Shown here: in pieces, positions 46,537 to 58,097 of the stretch
How positions within the stretch are numbered: position 1 is the first letter of the stretch
How the letters are laid out: the number at the start of each line of letters is the position of its first letter
DNA from: Cunninghamia lanceolata
Taxonomy: Eukaryota; Streptophyta; Pinopsida; Cupressales; Cupressaceae
Length of the DNA stretch: 64,000 nt
NCBI GenBank assembly: GCA_027924645.1
Contig: BSBN01000781.1
Location: 4,092,001 to 4,156,000 of the forward strand
Reading direction: 5' to 3'
Position numbers and translations under genes: made by a program
Notes under the pieces: model-generated
Seen by the model: the letters and a program-made list of their open reading frames with translations, nothing else
Databases searched by the model: none
What the model was told of the DNA's origin: nothing

Positions 46537-48002
46537 TATATATATAATCCATTTTCTTTATAAAGTCTCCCCCCTTAACCCTTGGCACCTTCAAACCTAC
46601 ACATCAAACTAGCAATATGCTTTTCTTCAAACAAATGTAATTAGTTAGTCTAATAGTTAAATTATGACTTATAAAATTAAATTAGAAGAATTAGAAAATC
46701 AAGAAGAAAATCAAGGAAAAGATAATTATTCTTAGCAAGTTTTTATTATTTTATCTCCTTTTGTGAATAGGTAGTGAATTTAGTAAAATATTTATTTGTG
46801 TACTATTAATTATAATTCATTTATTTCTTTTAGCATGTATCATTTAATTATGCCTAGAGGCATTCTACAGTCATATCGGGGCGGAAATGAGAGCACTCAT
46901 TTTTTCTATGTAAATATATAGCAAAAAAATAAAAAATAAAACCAAAAAAGAAATTGTAAAAAAAAAAAAAAAAAAACTAAAAAAGAAATTGGAAAATAAA
47001 TAAATAAAAACCCCAAAAGAAATTGGAAACCTTGAAGGAAAAAAAGGTAAAAAAAATCGGAAAAACTATGGAACCAAAAAGGAATTGAAAAAAATAAAAA
47101 GAAATTAGAAAGTTGAATGAAAAAAAAATGGAGAAATCAAAAAGTATGAAAATTTTATAAAATAGGCAAAATTAAAATTAAAATTAAAAAAAGAAATTGG
47201 AGAGAATAGAAAACATAAAAAGAACAACCAAAACAAGAAGATATTTCTCGACATACTGTAGATATATTTTTTAAAATATAAATATACTAGTTTATAACTA
47301 TAATATCATAGAGTTCCTAGAAATTATTTCATGGCTTCAATTAATTGTTTGATTTTGTTAATTTTTTAAAATTATTTAATTAGTAATTGTAATTAATAGA
47401 CATTATTTAAATATTTTTACTTTGTGATTTTTTTTGATGAGTTAGTGAGATTAGTAATCCATAATTATATTATATTTTAAGTAATTGCTTTAAAGTTGTT
47501 ACTAAATTTGAATTTAATTAATTAATTTTTTTTATTGATTTTTTTTGGTAAGTTACTTGTAAATTAGTAATTCAATAATAATCATATGCTTTATTTTATG
47601 GATTTCATTAATTGTTTTTCTTTTGTTTAATTTTATGTAATTGGTAACTTAATTAGTAGAATTGTTTTTTTTTAACTAATCATTTTGTTATTGGAGTAAA
47701 TGATATCACCCTATTTATTAAATTTTGTAAAAATTGTGGAATAAATAAAGTTAGTAGTTAAACACAAAGCATAAGAAGACTCAGTTATTAATGTTAAATG
47801 GTTAAACCTTGTTAGAACAACTTAGAGGTTTTAAGTCCAAATGATTAAATTATTTTAACTTTTCTATGTAACTTGCAAGGAAATCCTCTTTACAACAAAC
47901 TTAGGTAAAATTGTTGTTATAATGTTATATTAAACTCTATTTGCCCGTGATAGTTATGATTAAATTATTTTAACTTTTCTAAGTAACTATTATGTAACTT
48001 AG
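46537..48002. other. AT-rich intergenic stretch with A-rich repeats
   Basis: No gene seen. From 46919 to 47232 the plus strand is an A-rich low-complexity minisatellite with recurring AAAAAAGAAATTGGAAA at roughly 25-40-bp spacing and a run of about 20 A. The rest is simple AT-rich DNA. Confidence 0.7.
47239..47293 (+). repeat. Half-copy of foldback element arm
   Basis: ATTTCTCGACATACTGTAGA...AATATACTAG matches, with changes, one arm of the foldback element at 57944-58097 (inner to outer end). It has no partner arm nearby. Confidence 0.6.
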
Positions 48003-49413
48003 GTTATAATTAGGGTTAGGGTGAGATGTATGGTTACAATTACAATTAAGGTGACGATTAGTGTTAGGGTTGGAATTGCAATTAGAACTAGGGTTAGGAT
48101 TAAAATTAGAGGTATGTTTAGGGTTAGAATAAGGGTCAGGATTAGGGTTAGGTTAAAAATTAGGATTAGGGTTATGTTTAGAATTAGTGTTAAGATTACA
48201 ATTACCAATGTGGTTAGGGTTAGAGTTACAATTAGGGTTAGGGTTAGGGTTAGAGTTAGGGTTAATGTTAGAATTGGGTAAGGGTTAGGGTTAGAATTAC
48301 GATTAGGGTTCCTATTAGAATTAGGGTTAGAATTAATGTGGGTTACTATTATAATTAGGGTAAGAATTAGAGTTATAGTTAAGGTTAGGGTTTAAATTAT
48401 ATTCAGAGTTAGAGTTTAATTAGGGTTCAGGTTAGTATTAAGGTTAGGGTTAGAGTTACGATTAGGCTTCCTATTCGAATTAGGGTTAGAATTAAGGTGG
48501 GTTACTATTGTAATTAGGGTAACAATTAGAGTTACAATTAGGTTTAGGGTTCAAATTAGGGTTATTGTTAGATTTAGAATTAGGGTTATAGTTAGGGTAG
48601 AATCAGGGTTAGGGTTAGAGTTATGATTAGGGTTCCTATTAGAATTAGGGTTAGAATTAAGGTGGGCTACTATTAGAATTAGGGTAAGAATTAGAGTTAG
48701 GATAAGCGTTAGAGTTACAATTAGGGTTAGGGTTAGGGTTAGAGCTAGAGTTAGGGTTACAATTTGGGTTAGGGTTAAAATCATAGTTAGACTAAGGGTT
48801 AAGATAAGGGTTAGAATTAGGGTTATTGTTAGATTTAAAATTAGGGTTATAGTTAGGGTAGAATCAGGGTTATGATTAGAATTAGGGTTAGGGTTATGGT
48901 TAGGATTTGGGTTCCTCTTAGAATTAGAGTTAGAATTAAGATGGGTTACTATTACAATTAGGGTAAGAATTAGAGTTACAGTTAGGGTTAGGGTTAGATT
49001 TAGAGTTAGGGTTACAATTACAATTAAGGTTACTATTAGGGTTAGGGTTAGGGCTAGAATTAGGGTTACAATTCAGGTTAGGTTTAGGGTTAAAATCATA
49101 GTTAGAATAAGGGTTAAGATAAGGGTTAGAATTAGGGTTATTGTTATATTTAAAATTAGGGTTATAGTTAGGCTAGAATCAGGGTTATGATTAGAATTAG
49201 GGTTAGGGTTAGGGTTAGGATTAGGGTTCCTCTTAGAATTAGGGTTAGAATCAAGGTGGGTTACTATTAGAATTAGGGTAAGAATTAGAGTTACAATTAG
49301 GGTTAGGGTTCAAATTAGAGTTAGTGTTAGAGTTCAATTAGAGTTAAGGTTAGTATTAAGGTTAGGGTAAGGTTTTGAATTATAGTTAGAGTTAGGGTTA
49401 GGGTTAGGGTTAA
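48003..49413 (+). repeat. Degenerate TTAGGG-like tandem array, left part
   Basis: Made almost entirely of GGGTTA, GAATTA, GGTTAG and ATTAGG hexamers with the G-rich strand on top. A longer unit containing GGTTCCTATTAGAATTAGGG then GGTGGGTTACTATT recurs with its CCT at 48311, 48470, 48635, 48914 and 49229, so there is higher-order structure. It is interrupted by the chromovirus at 49414. Confidence 0.85.
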
Positions 49414-50820
49414 TGGTGCAGGAGCACTAAGGGGCTTGGAGTGATCCCATATGTATATAACATATTTTGGTTTGATGACCTTAGTGGTCATAAAATATGT
49501 TGGTCATAAAGTATTTCTTTAATTGTCTTTTGGTTCAAGTGTATCGGGTTTCCGCAAACCGCAGACTATTATATCAGTGTGAGAAAGACTATCAGGTAAC
49601 CAAAGTTGTGTCGAGCTGATAACATATTGTCTCACCGATGGGATAGAATGGTCGGTAAGAGTATTGATATCAAAGTAGAAGGAAAGAGTTACGCCGATGG
49701 TATAAGTCTTGGCGAAAGTGAATTTGGTGTTAGGTCATCGGTATAACGAGTGCCATCAGTGGAGAGGTGAAAGGTTTCATCGACGATGTTTGTCACACCG
49801 ATGACAGTCAGCGAAAGTAAACTAAGTCAAAACTACATTGGGCTCATCGACATGAAGTAAGCTATCAGGGGAATGAGATGTGAGGATGCCGATAGGCATT
49901 GTTTCACCGACGACTGCCAGCAAAAGCAAACCACAGTAAGCAGACTGTTGGTTATTAGAAAAAAGGATCGGGCTATCGCCCTAACTATAGAAAGGATGCC
50001 AGTGATGCCAATGTGTTAGGCCAATGGAACGGCCAGGAACAACACTAATGTAAGAAATTGTAACTGTCTAATAACAGACAAGGGTAGAAACTATAAAAGG
50101 CTAGATTCATTTTGTGAAGGGGTTTGGAAGCTTAGAATGCTGAAAATGTAATAAGTACTTTCATAGCAATAAAAAGAAAAACTTGGATTGTCTGATTCAT
50201 TTTGTGAAATTCTATAGAGTGTGTGCATATCTCGGTCTAAAACAAAACAGTCAGTTTTCTTTCTTGTTATTTTTGTTTTTGTTTGTACATAATGGCTCTG
50301 GTTTGATGTCCTCACATATCCTCTATACAGTCCTGGAGGGGGCATCAAGCAGAGTCTCTTTTTTTGTTTTTCTTTCTGTTGTAGTGAATGGGTTTTTAGA
50401 GAGAGGCCATATGAACTTGTCCTAAGCGAGCTGTGCTATAGCCCAGCTAGGTATGCAAGTTACAGTCTAAGACAGGGGTGAAAAATAGAGTAGAAAGAAT
50501 TGAGCACCAAGCAATCAGAACCTATGACCCAGAGAGGAGGGCTAATAACGGGCTCAAGAAGGATAGAAGCCTTAGAGATTGGGAATCTTGGAAGCAGTGA
50601 GGATAAGGAAGAGTACCTCACACCAAGAAAGCAGAGTCTGTATTGGAAACAATAGACAAATAGGTCTTTCACCTCTGTAATAGATTGCTTAGGTTGTTTT
50701 AGACATTTTGGGGTAGAAAATGTCAATGAGCACTTGAATTGGTAGGGAAACCCGGGGATGGCATAGGTCTTGAAGTGTTGTGTCAAGATAGGTTTTCTAA
50801 ACCCATAGGCCTCCCCATCA
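49414..50820 (+). repeat. 5' LTR of old chromovirus
   Basis: TGGTGCAGGAGCACT... to ...CCCCATCA. A cluster of CACCGATG/CATCGGT-like octamers fills 49560-49930, upstream of the TATA box at 50092. Confidence 0.92.
50092..50098 (+). promoter_or_regulatory. TATA box of old chromovirus LTR
   Basis: TATAAAA in AAACTATAAAAGGCTAG, conserved in the 3' LTR at 56210-56216. Confidence 0.6.
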
Positions 50821-50823
50821 AAT

Positions 50824-50835
50824 TGGTATCAGAGC
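50824..50835 (+). other. Primer binding site (initiator Met tRNA)
   Basis: TGGTATCAGAGC, three bases after the 5' LTR. Confidence 0.9.
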
Positions 50836-50881
50836 AAGTTAAAGATTTGGGCTATTCTTAATTTAGAATAGAGGAAGTTGT

Positions 50882-52273
50882 ATGTCATCACCGAGTTTGA
50901 GTGAGATTGAAGGTTCATCCAAGAAGATGGTGACTAATGCAGAATTGGCAAAGAAGGTTGATGAACAAGAAGAGGAGAATAGGCTCCTACAGGAAAGATT
51001 GGTAGAAATGGAAAGTAAACTGGGTGCCATGATAATAAAGACTGAAGAAGTCAGTCAGAAAATGAAAGATTCTAAAGATAAGGAAAAAGGTGTGTCTATA
51101 GAAGATGAAGAGCCCACACCTAATCCTAAGATGGAAGAAGAACCTTTCTTGAAGGCCTTGAAAGCCATGAGTGGTAAGACATTGGAAGGAGTTCCTCTTT
51201 TTAGTGGAAAGATGGAACCTGATTTGGTCATGGAATGGATAGAAGGTTTAGAAAATCACTTTGAATGTGATGGAGTGAGTGAAGCTCAAAAGGTGAAGGT
51301 GGCAAAATCAAGACTTAGAGGAGCTGCCTTGACATCGTGGAAATTTGTTCAAACAGAAAGAGAAAAAGAAGGCAAGAGACCTATAGCTACTTGGAAGGGT
51401 ATGGTGGCTAAAATCAAAGAAGTATACATGCCTGGAGATTATGAAGTCCAGTTGTACAAGAAACAACAAAATTTGAGACAAAGAGAATTAGATGTTAATG
51501 CATACACTGAGGAGTTTCAAAAACTATGCCTGAGGTCTCAGGTGATGGAAGATGAAAATGTAAAAGTGGCTAGATATCTCAACGGTTTGAGGTGGAGTAT
51601 TCAAGAGGAAATCAACTTATTCAGCCCTACAATAGTGCATCAATGCTTTCAGCTAGCACTCAAGGTGGAGGAGAAAGGCAAGAAGAAACAAGAATCAAAT
51701 AATAGATCAAGAGGAAGAGGTAGAGACAACAAAGGAAGAGGAAGTTATGGTGGTAGAAACACTGATCAAAGACCCCAAGGAGAATCCAAACTCACAAAGC
51801 AGAGTGGGGAGACTAGTAGCAGAGGAAACTACAGAGGAAGGGGATCTAACAGAGGAAGATCAGGAGGATCAAGTAGAGGATCCTACTTTGCCACTATGAA
51901 ATGCTACAATTGTGGTCAATTAGGCCATCCAGCATATAGGTGTCCTGATAAGGGCACATCTTCTTCTCAAGGAGTTGATAAAAGAAATCATTATGTACAA
52001 GATGAAGCTTCAAGCAGCAAATCACCTGAAGTCAGTCTAGCCTCAGAAGTGGGAGAGAACATCATGGCAAGGAGAACTTTGATCAAGGAACCGGTGAAAG
52101 CTGAACCAAGCCAAAGGAGAGCTTTATTCAAAATGAGATGTAAGATTATGAACAAGGTATGTCAAGTAATCATTGACTCAGGGTCTACTGATAACATAGT
52201 ATCAGATGAAGCAGTTAGAAAATTAAATTTGCAAGTAATACCTCATTCAAATCCATATAGAGTCACATGTTAA
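50882..52273 (+). CDS. gag-pol: Gag and protease start of old chromovirus
   Basis: This open 463-codon frame starts at ATG 50882 (MSSPSLSEIEGSS). It shows a coiled-coil N-terminus, the retrotransposon Gag capsid region (about residues 105-265), an Arg/Gly-rich linker, the CCHC knuckle CYNCGQLGHPAYRCP and protease site VIIDSGSTDNIVS. It ends prematurely at 52273 because one base is missing at about 52269, where a Trp codon stands in the intact relative. The frame resumes at 52267. Gag alone could still be made. Confidence 0.85.
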   Translation: MSSPSLSEIEGSSKKMVTNAELAKKVDEQEEENRLLQERLVEMESKLGAMIIKTEEVSQKMKDSKDKEKGVSIEDEEPTPNPKMEEEPFLKALKAMSGKTLEGVPLFSGKMEPDLVMEWIEGLENHFECDGVSEAQKVKVAKSRLRGAALTSWKFVQTEREKEGKRPIATWKGMVAKIKEVYMPGDYEVQLYKKQQNLRQRELDVNAYTEEFQKLCLRSQVMEDENVKVARYLNGLRWSIQEEINLFSPTIVHQCFQLALKVEEKGKKKQESNNRSRGRGRDNKGRGSYGGRNTDQRPQGESKLTKQSGETSSRGNYRGRGSNRGRSGGSSRGSYFATMKCYNCGQLGHPAYRCPDKGTSSSQGVDKRNHYVQDEASSSKSPEVSLASEVGENIMARRTLIKEPVKAEPSQRRALFKMRCKIMNKVCQVIIDSGSTDNIVSDEAVRKLNLQVIPHSNPYRVTC

Positions 52274-55200
52274 ATAAAGGTCAGCATGTGATAGTCAATG
52301 AGCAAACTTGGGTAGAGTTTGGTATAGGTGGATATAAAGACAAGGTACTCTGTGATATCCTACCCATGGATGCATGTCATCTCTTGTTGGGCAGACTGTG
52401 GCAGTATGACCGAAAGGCCATACATGATGGTGTGAAGAATGCATATTCTTTTCAAAAAGATGGTGTCACCTACAAAATTCAATCATTGGAAGATGAAGAA
52501 ACAAATAAGATAAAAAGTCCTAATGTCTTAATTGTGAGTGGAAAAGAGTTTTTGAACACTCTTAAAGAGGATGGTATTGGTTATGCTATCATACTAAAGC
52601 CTAAGGAGGAGCAAAAAGACAAAAAGGTAGTGATCCCAAAAGAGGTACAGACTATACTGGAATAGTATAAGGACATCATTAGTGATGGAACACCAGCAAC
52701 ACTACCTCCACAAAGAACTATTAGCCATTAGATAAATATGATTCTAGGAGCATCTTTGCCTTACAAAGCTCCTTACAAGATGACTCCAGAACAACATAAG
52801 GAAATAGCTAGACAAGTGCAAGAGTTACTTGACCAAGGATTGATTAGGAAAAGCATAAGTCCTTGTGCAGTGCCTACAGTGTTGGCACCAAAGAAAGGAG
52901 GGACATGAAGACTATGCACAGACTCCAGAGCTATCAATAAGATCACCATAAGGTATAGATTTCCAATTCCGAGAATTGAAGATCTTATGGATTGTTTAGG
53001 AGGGGCTAAATATTTCACCAAGATAGATCTGAAAAGTGGTTATCACCAGATCAGAATCAAGGAAGGTGATGAATGGAAAACAACCTTCAAGACCATAGAA
53101 GGACTATATGAATGGCTTGTTATGCCATTTGGTTTATCAAATGCTCCCAGCACATTCATGAGGCTCATGAATGAAGTCCTCAAGGACTATACAGGTCAAT
53201 TTGTAGTTGTTTATCTAGATGACATCTTGATTTTTAGTCAAACTAAAGAAGAGCATCTTGAACATGTAAATACTGTTTTGAAAAAGTTACATGATGAACA
53301 ACTAACTATAAATTTGGAGAAGTGTGAATTCATGAAGCAGGAATTTGTATACCTTGGTTTTGTGTTGTCCAAAGGAGAATTAAAGATGGATAAGTCAAAG
53401 GTAGAAGCCATATTGAATTGGCCTACTCCCAGAGCAGCAATTGAGGTGAGAAGTTTTCATGGCTTAGCTCAGTTTTATAGAAAGTTCGTAAAGAATTTCA
53501 GTGCTATTTGTGCACCCATGCTAGATACAATCAAAGGTGGAATAAAAACAAAATTTTAGTGGACACAAGCAGCTGCTAAGAGTTTTGAAATGTTGAAGAA
53601 AGCAGTAGCCACACAGCCAGTGTTAGTGCTGCCTAGTTTTGATAAGTTATTCACTTTAGAATTAGATGCTAGCAATATTGCAGTAGGGGCAGTACTCAGC
53701 CAAGAGAATAGACCAGTAGCCTTTTTTAGTGAGAGGCTAAATGAAGCAAAGAGCAGATACTCTTCATATGACTTGGAGCCCTATGCTCTAGTCCAAACAC
53801 TTAGAAAATAGAGACATTATCTCCTACCTAAGAAATTTGTTGTGTATACAGAAAATCAAGCTTTGAGTTTTCTGAACTCACAAGATAAGTTGAGCCATAG
53901 GCATATCAAGTGGATGGAGTACTTACAGTCCTACACATTCACAATTAAGCATAAGAAGGGACAGCTCAACAAAGTAGTAGATGCTTTAAGCAGGAGGCTG
54001 CTCACAGTGCAAGAAGTGCAATTAAGAAGTATAGGGATGGAAGAGTTTAGAGCTCTTTACAAAGAGGATGAAGATTTTGCTGAAGCATACAAGGTCTGTC
54101 AAGATTTTGAAAATCACTTTCATAGTGAATTTGTAGATTACACATTGCAGCAGGGATTGCTGTTCAAAGGTGGACAGTTGTGTGTACCAAATGGATCCAT
54201 GAGAGAAAATCTCATACAGGAGAAGCATAATGGCAGTTTGAGTGGACATTTTGGTATGAATAAAACATTGGACTTAGTCCAGAGGTTCTACTATTGGCCG
54301 AAGATGCACAAAGATGTCAGAAAGTATGTGGAGTAGTGTATCATCTGTCAAAAGGCCAAGGGAACTTCTTCAAATGCTGGACTATATCAACCATTACCCA
54401 TTCCTTCCAAACCATGGGATGGTGTAAGTATGGATTTTGTAGTTGGTCTACCAAAGACTAAGACTGGTTTTGATAGTATTTTTGTAGTTGTTGATAGATT
54501 CAGCAAGATGAGTCATTTCATTCCCTGTAAGGTGACTCATGATGCCAGTCATATAGCTCATTTGTTTTTCAAAGAGGTCATAAGGATTCATGAACTACTA
54601 GCAAGCATCCTATCTGATAGAGATGCTAAGTTCATGGGACATTTCTGGAAAACTTTATGGTAGAGGTTAGGAACAAATCTGTATTTTGAATCAACATATC
54701 ATCCACAGACAGATGGCCAAACAGAAGTGGTGAACAAAATGTTGGGCAACTTGTTAAGGTGTCTAACAAGAGAATATGGATAGAGTTGGGATCAAGTCAT
54801 TCATCAGGCAGAATTTGCCTATAATGATAGTGTGAATAGGACTATTGGCAAAAGTCCATTTGAGATAGTGTATGGAATGCACCCTCAAGGTGTATGTGAA
54901 CTCTGACATCTTGGAGACATGGAGTATATAAGTGGTCATGCAGAGGATTTTGCACAGTCTATGAAGGAGATACATGAATAGGTACAGAAGACATTGATGG
55001 AGAATACTCAGAAACTCAAGGATAGAGTAGATGCACACATGAAGGATGTTCAGTTTGAAGTTGGTGATTTAGTCATGGTTCATTTGAACAAAGCCCGGTT
55101 GAAGAAAGGAATACCAACTAAACTACAGATGAGACGGATTGGTTCTTGCAGAATTCTGAACAAGTATGGTAGCAATGCCTATAAGATTGATTTGCCAACA

Positions 55201-55509
55201 GACTTGGCAATTTCACCAGTGTTCAATGTTCAGGACCTGGTACATTATAAAGGTCCTCATTTAGTAGCAGGGGAATCTAGTTCAGAAGCTGCACCGACAG
55301 TGAGTGATGTGACCTTGCCACTTAAACTCAAACCATAGGCTGAGAGAATTTTGGATTATTGAGTGTAGAAATAGACTAGACATGGTGTGTATATGGAGCA
55401 TCTGATCAAGTGGAAACAGTTGCCTAAAGCAGAGGCTACCTGGGTTGCAGAGTCAGAGTTCAAGAAACGGGGCATTGATTTTTCCTTGCTGTCACCGAAG
55501 GTGACTTGA
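52267..55509 (+). pseudogene. pol: Protease end, RT, RNase H, integrase and chromodomain of old chromovirus
   Basis: Colinear with residues ~465-1560 of the intact element. Recognisable are TWVEFGIGGYKDK (protease), [12 protein letters not shown] and YLDDILIF (RT), LELDASNIAVG (RNase H), HFGMNKTLDLVQRFYYWPK...CIICQ and MDFVVGLP...LSDRDAKF (integrase) and MEHLIKWKQLPKAEATWV (chromodomain). Stops occur near 52663, 52730, 52906, 53558, 53809, 54334, 54661, 54781, 54904, 54979 and 55336-55375. Most are TAG or TGA where the intact relative has Gln or Trp. The original stop is TGA 55507-55509, 22 bases before the 3' LTR. Confidence 0.9.
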
Positions 55510-55521
55510 CTTTTTCCGCGT

Positions 55522-55531
55522 AGGGGGAGTA
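55522..55531 (+). other. Polypurine tract of old chromovirus
   Basis: AGGGGGAGTA directly before the 3' LTR. Confidence 0.85.
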
Positions 55532-56941
55532 TGGTGTAGGAGCACCAAGGGGCTTGGAGTGAGCCCATATGTATATAACACATTTTGGTGTGATGACCTT
55601 AGTGGTCATAAAATATGTTGGTCATAAAGTATTTCTTTGATTGTCTTTTGGTTCAAGTGTATCGGGTTTACCGCAAACCGTAGACTACTATATCGGTGTG
55701 AGAAAGACTATTGGGTAACCAAAGTTGTGTCGAGCCGATAGCATATCATCTCACCGATGGGATAGAATGGTCGGCAAGAGTATTGATATTGGAGTAGAAG
55801 GAAAGAGTTACACCGATGGTATAAGTCTTGGCGAAAGTGAATTTGGTGTTAGGTCATCGGTATAACAAGTGCCATCGGTGGAGAGATGAAAGGTTTCACC
55901 GACGATATTTGTCACACCGATGACAGTCAACAAAAGTAAACTAAGTCAAAACTATGTTGGGCTCATCGGCAGGAAGTAAGCTATCAGGGGAATGAGATAT
56001 GAGGATATCGATAGGCATTGTTTCACCGACGACTGCCAGCAAAAGCAAACCATAGTAAGTAGACTGTTGGTTATTAGAAAAAGGGATCATGCTATCGCCC
56101 TAACTGCAGAAAGGATGCCAACGATGCCAATGTGTTAGGCCAATGGAACGGCTAGGAACACCACTAATGTAGAAACCCTAACTGTCTAATAACGGACAAG
56201 GGTAGAAACTATAAAAGGCTAGATTCATTTTGTGAAGGGGTTCGGAAGCTTGGAATGCTGAAAATGTAATAAGCACTTTCATAGCAATAAAAAGAAAAAC
56301 TTGGATTGTCTGATTCATTTTGTGAAATTCTGTAGAGTGTGTGCATATCTCGGTCTAAAAAAAAATAGTCAGTTTTCTTTCTTGTTATTTTTGTTTTTGT
56401 TTTTACATAATGGCTCTGGTTTGATGTCCTCACATATCCTCTATATAGTCATGGAGGGGGCATCAAGCAGAGTCTCTTTTTTTATTTTTCTTTCTGTTGT
56501 AGTGAATGGGTTTTTAGAGAGAGGCCATATGAACTTGTCCTAGGCGAGCTGTGCTATAGCCCGGCTAGGTATACAAGTTGCAGTCTAAGAAGACAGGGGT
56601 GAAAAATAGAGTAGAAAGAATTGAGCACCAAGCAATCAGAACCCAGGACCCAGAGAGGAGGGCTGATAACGGGATCAAGAAGGCTAGAAGCCTTAGAGAT
56701 TGGGAATCTTGGAAGCAGTGAGGATAAGGAAGAGTACCTCACACCAAGAAAGTAGAGTCTATATTGGAAACAACAGACAAATAGGTCTTTCACCTCTGTA
56801 ATAGATTGCTTAGGTTGTTTTAGACATTTTGGGGTAGAAAATGTCTATGAGCACTTGAATTGGTAGGGAAAGCTGGGGATGGCATAGGTCTTGAAGTGTT
56901 GTGTCAAGATAGGTTTTCGAAACCCTTAGGTCTCCCTATCA
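55532..56941 (+). repeat. 3' LTR of old chromovirus
   Basis: TGGTGTAGGAGCACC... to ...CCCTATCA. It carries the better preserved CACCGATG-like cluster (55750-56035). Confidence 0.92.
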
Positions 56942-57476
56942 GTTAAATTAGATCTATGTTTAGGGTTAGAATAAGGGTTAGGGTTAGGGTTATAATTAGG
57001 GTTATGACTATAATTAGGGTTAATGTTAGATTTAAAGTTAGGGTTAGGGTTACAATTAGAATTAAGGTTATAGTTAGGGTTATAATAAGGGTTAGGGTTA
57101 GGATGAGATTTAGGGTTATGATTAGAATTAGGGTTAGGATTAGGGTTCGAATTAGTGTTAGAATTAAAATTACAGTTACAATCAATTTTATGGTTAGGGT
57201 TGGAATTAGGATTCGTGTTCTAGGGTTAGTGTTAGGTTTAGAATTAGGGAAATAATTATGGCTAGAATTAGAGATAGGGTTAGAACTAGGGTTGTATATA
57301 GGCTTATTATCAGGGTTAGAATAAGGGTCAAGATTCATGTTAGGATTACAATTAGAATTAGGGTTAGAATTAGATTTAGGGTTAGTATTAGGGTTTGGGT
57401 TATTGTTAGAATTAGGGTTAGGGTTAGTATTAGGGTTAGAGTTATTGTCAGAATTAAGGTTAGGGTTCAACATTAA
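56942..57476 (+). repeat. TTAGGG-like array, right part
   Basis: Continuation of the array beyond the chromovirus, with the G-rich strand still on top, less regular than the left part. Confidence 0.8.
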
Positions 57477-57548
57477 GATTAAAACATTCCTTCAAAATAG
57501 GTATCCTAATTCTAACCTTTACCATAAGATTACACTTAGCATTGTTTT

Positions 57549-57752
57549 ATAAGCCTCAAAACCCTCAATCTAACCCTATTTAACATAATTCTAACCATAA
57601 TTTTGGTCGTAACTCTAATAATAACACTAACCCTAATGATAACCATAATCCCAACTCTAATTTGAACCCTAATTATATTTCTAACCCTAACCCTAATTAT
57701 ATTCCTAATCCTAACCCTAATTGTAACCCTAACCCTAATTTTAACCCTAAAT
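57549..57752 (-). repeat. CCCTAA-like array, inverted part
   Basis: After a ~70-bp unrelated spacer the repeats continue as AACCCTAATT, so the G-rich strand is now on the bottom. Together with 56942-57476 this is a head-to-head arrangement. Confidence 0.75.
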
Positions 57753-57943
57753 CCTAAATATAATATAATATAATTAGAATTTTAATTATTATATATAATG
57801 TATATTATTATAATTTATTTAATAACTATTATAATATATTATAACAATATATCTAATCTATATTATAATATTATATTATATAATTATAATAATTCATATA
57901 ATTATATAATATAGTTATAATTAGGCTTGTGGCTTCGAATGCT
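57753..57943. other. (TA)-rich spacer
   Basis: Nearly pure A/T with ATATAAT repeats. No gene. Confidence 0.8.
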
Positions 57944-58097
57944 ACTAGCATACCTATATTAAAAAATAATATCTAAAGTATGTCGAGAGATATCCTTCTT
58001 GAGGCGCCTAATGTTAGGATTGGTAAAAAATAGGCGCCTCGAGAAGGATATCTCTCAGTGTACTTTAGATAAATTTTTTAAATATAGGTATGCTAGT
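57944..58097. mobile_element. 154-bp foldback / MITE-like element
   Basis: Arms of about 67 bp (57944-58010 and 58031-58097) are almost perfect inverted repeats around a 20-base spacer. The outer ends are ACTAGCATACC/GGTATGCTAGT and the inner ends AGGCGCCTA/TAGGCGCCT. I see no clear target duplication. There is no coding capacity. A related single arm lies at 47239-47293. Confidence 0.75.

Larger units (their letters stand above)
49414..56941 (+). mobile_element. Old, broken Ty3/gypsy chromovirus
   Basis: A 7.5 kb element inserted in the TTAGGG-like array with target duplication GTTAA (49409-49413 and 56942-56946). LTRs of 1407 and 1410 bp differ at many positions, so it is clearly older than the element at 9106. 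It has the same LTR start (TGGTGYAGGAGCACY), the same tRNA-Met primer site and a similar polypurine tract. Its pol has about ten stops. Confidence 0.92.

Noticed and set aside
48021..49000. Arg/Val/Ile-rich or Leu/Thr-rich reading frames in the TTAGGG-like array
   Set aside because: They are translations of a hexamer repeat with no start context, and similar frames appear on both strands.
48003..57752. A functional chromosome end
   Set aside because: Repeats are degenerate, flanked on both sides by other sequence and contain an inserted element.
57944..58097. A microRNA precursor or rho-independent-type terminator
   Set aside because: Arms are too long and too perfect for a typical microRNA, and the setting is eukaryotic. 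A foldback transposon is simpler, though small RNAs cannot be excluded.
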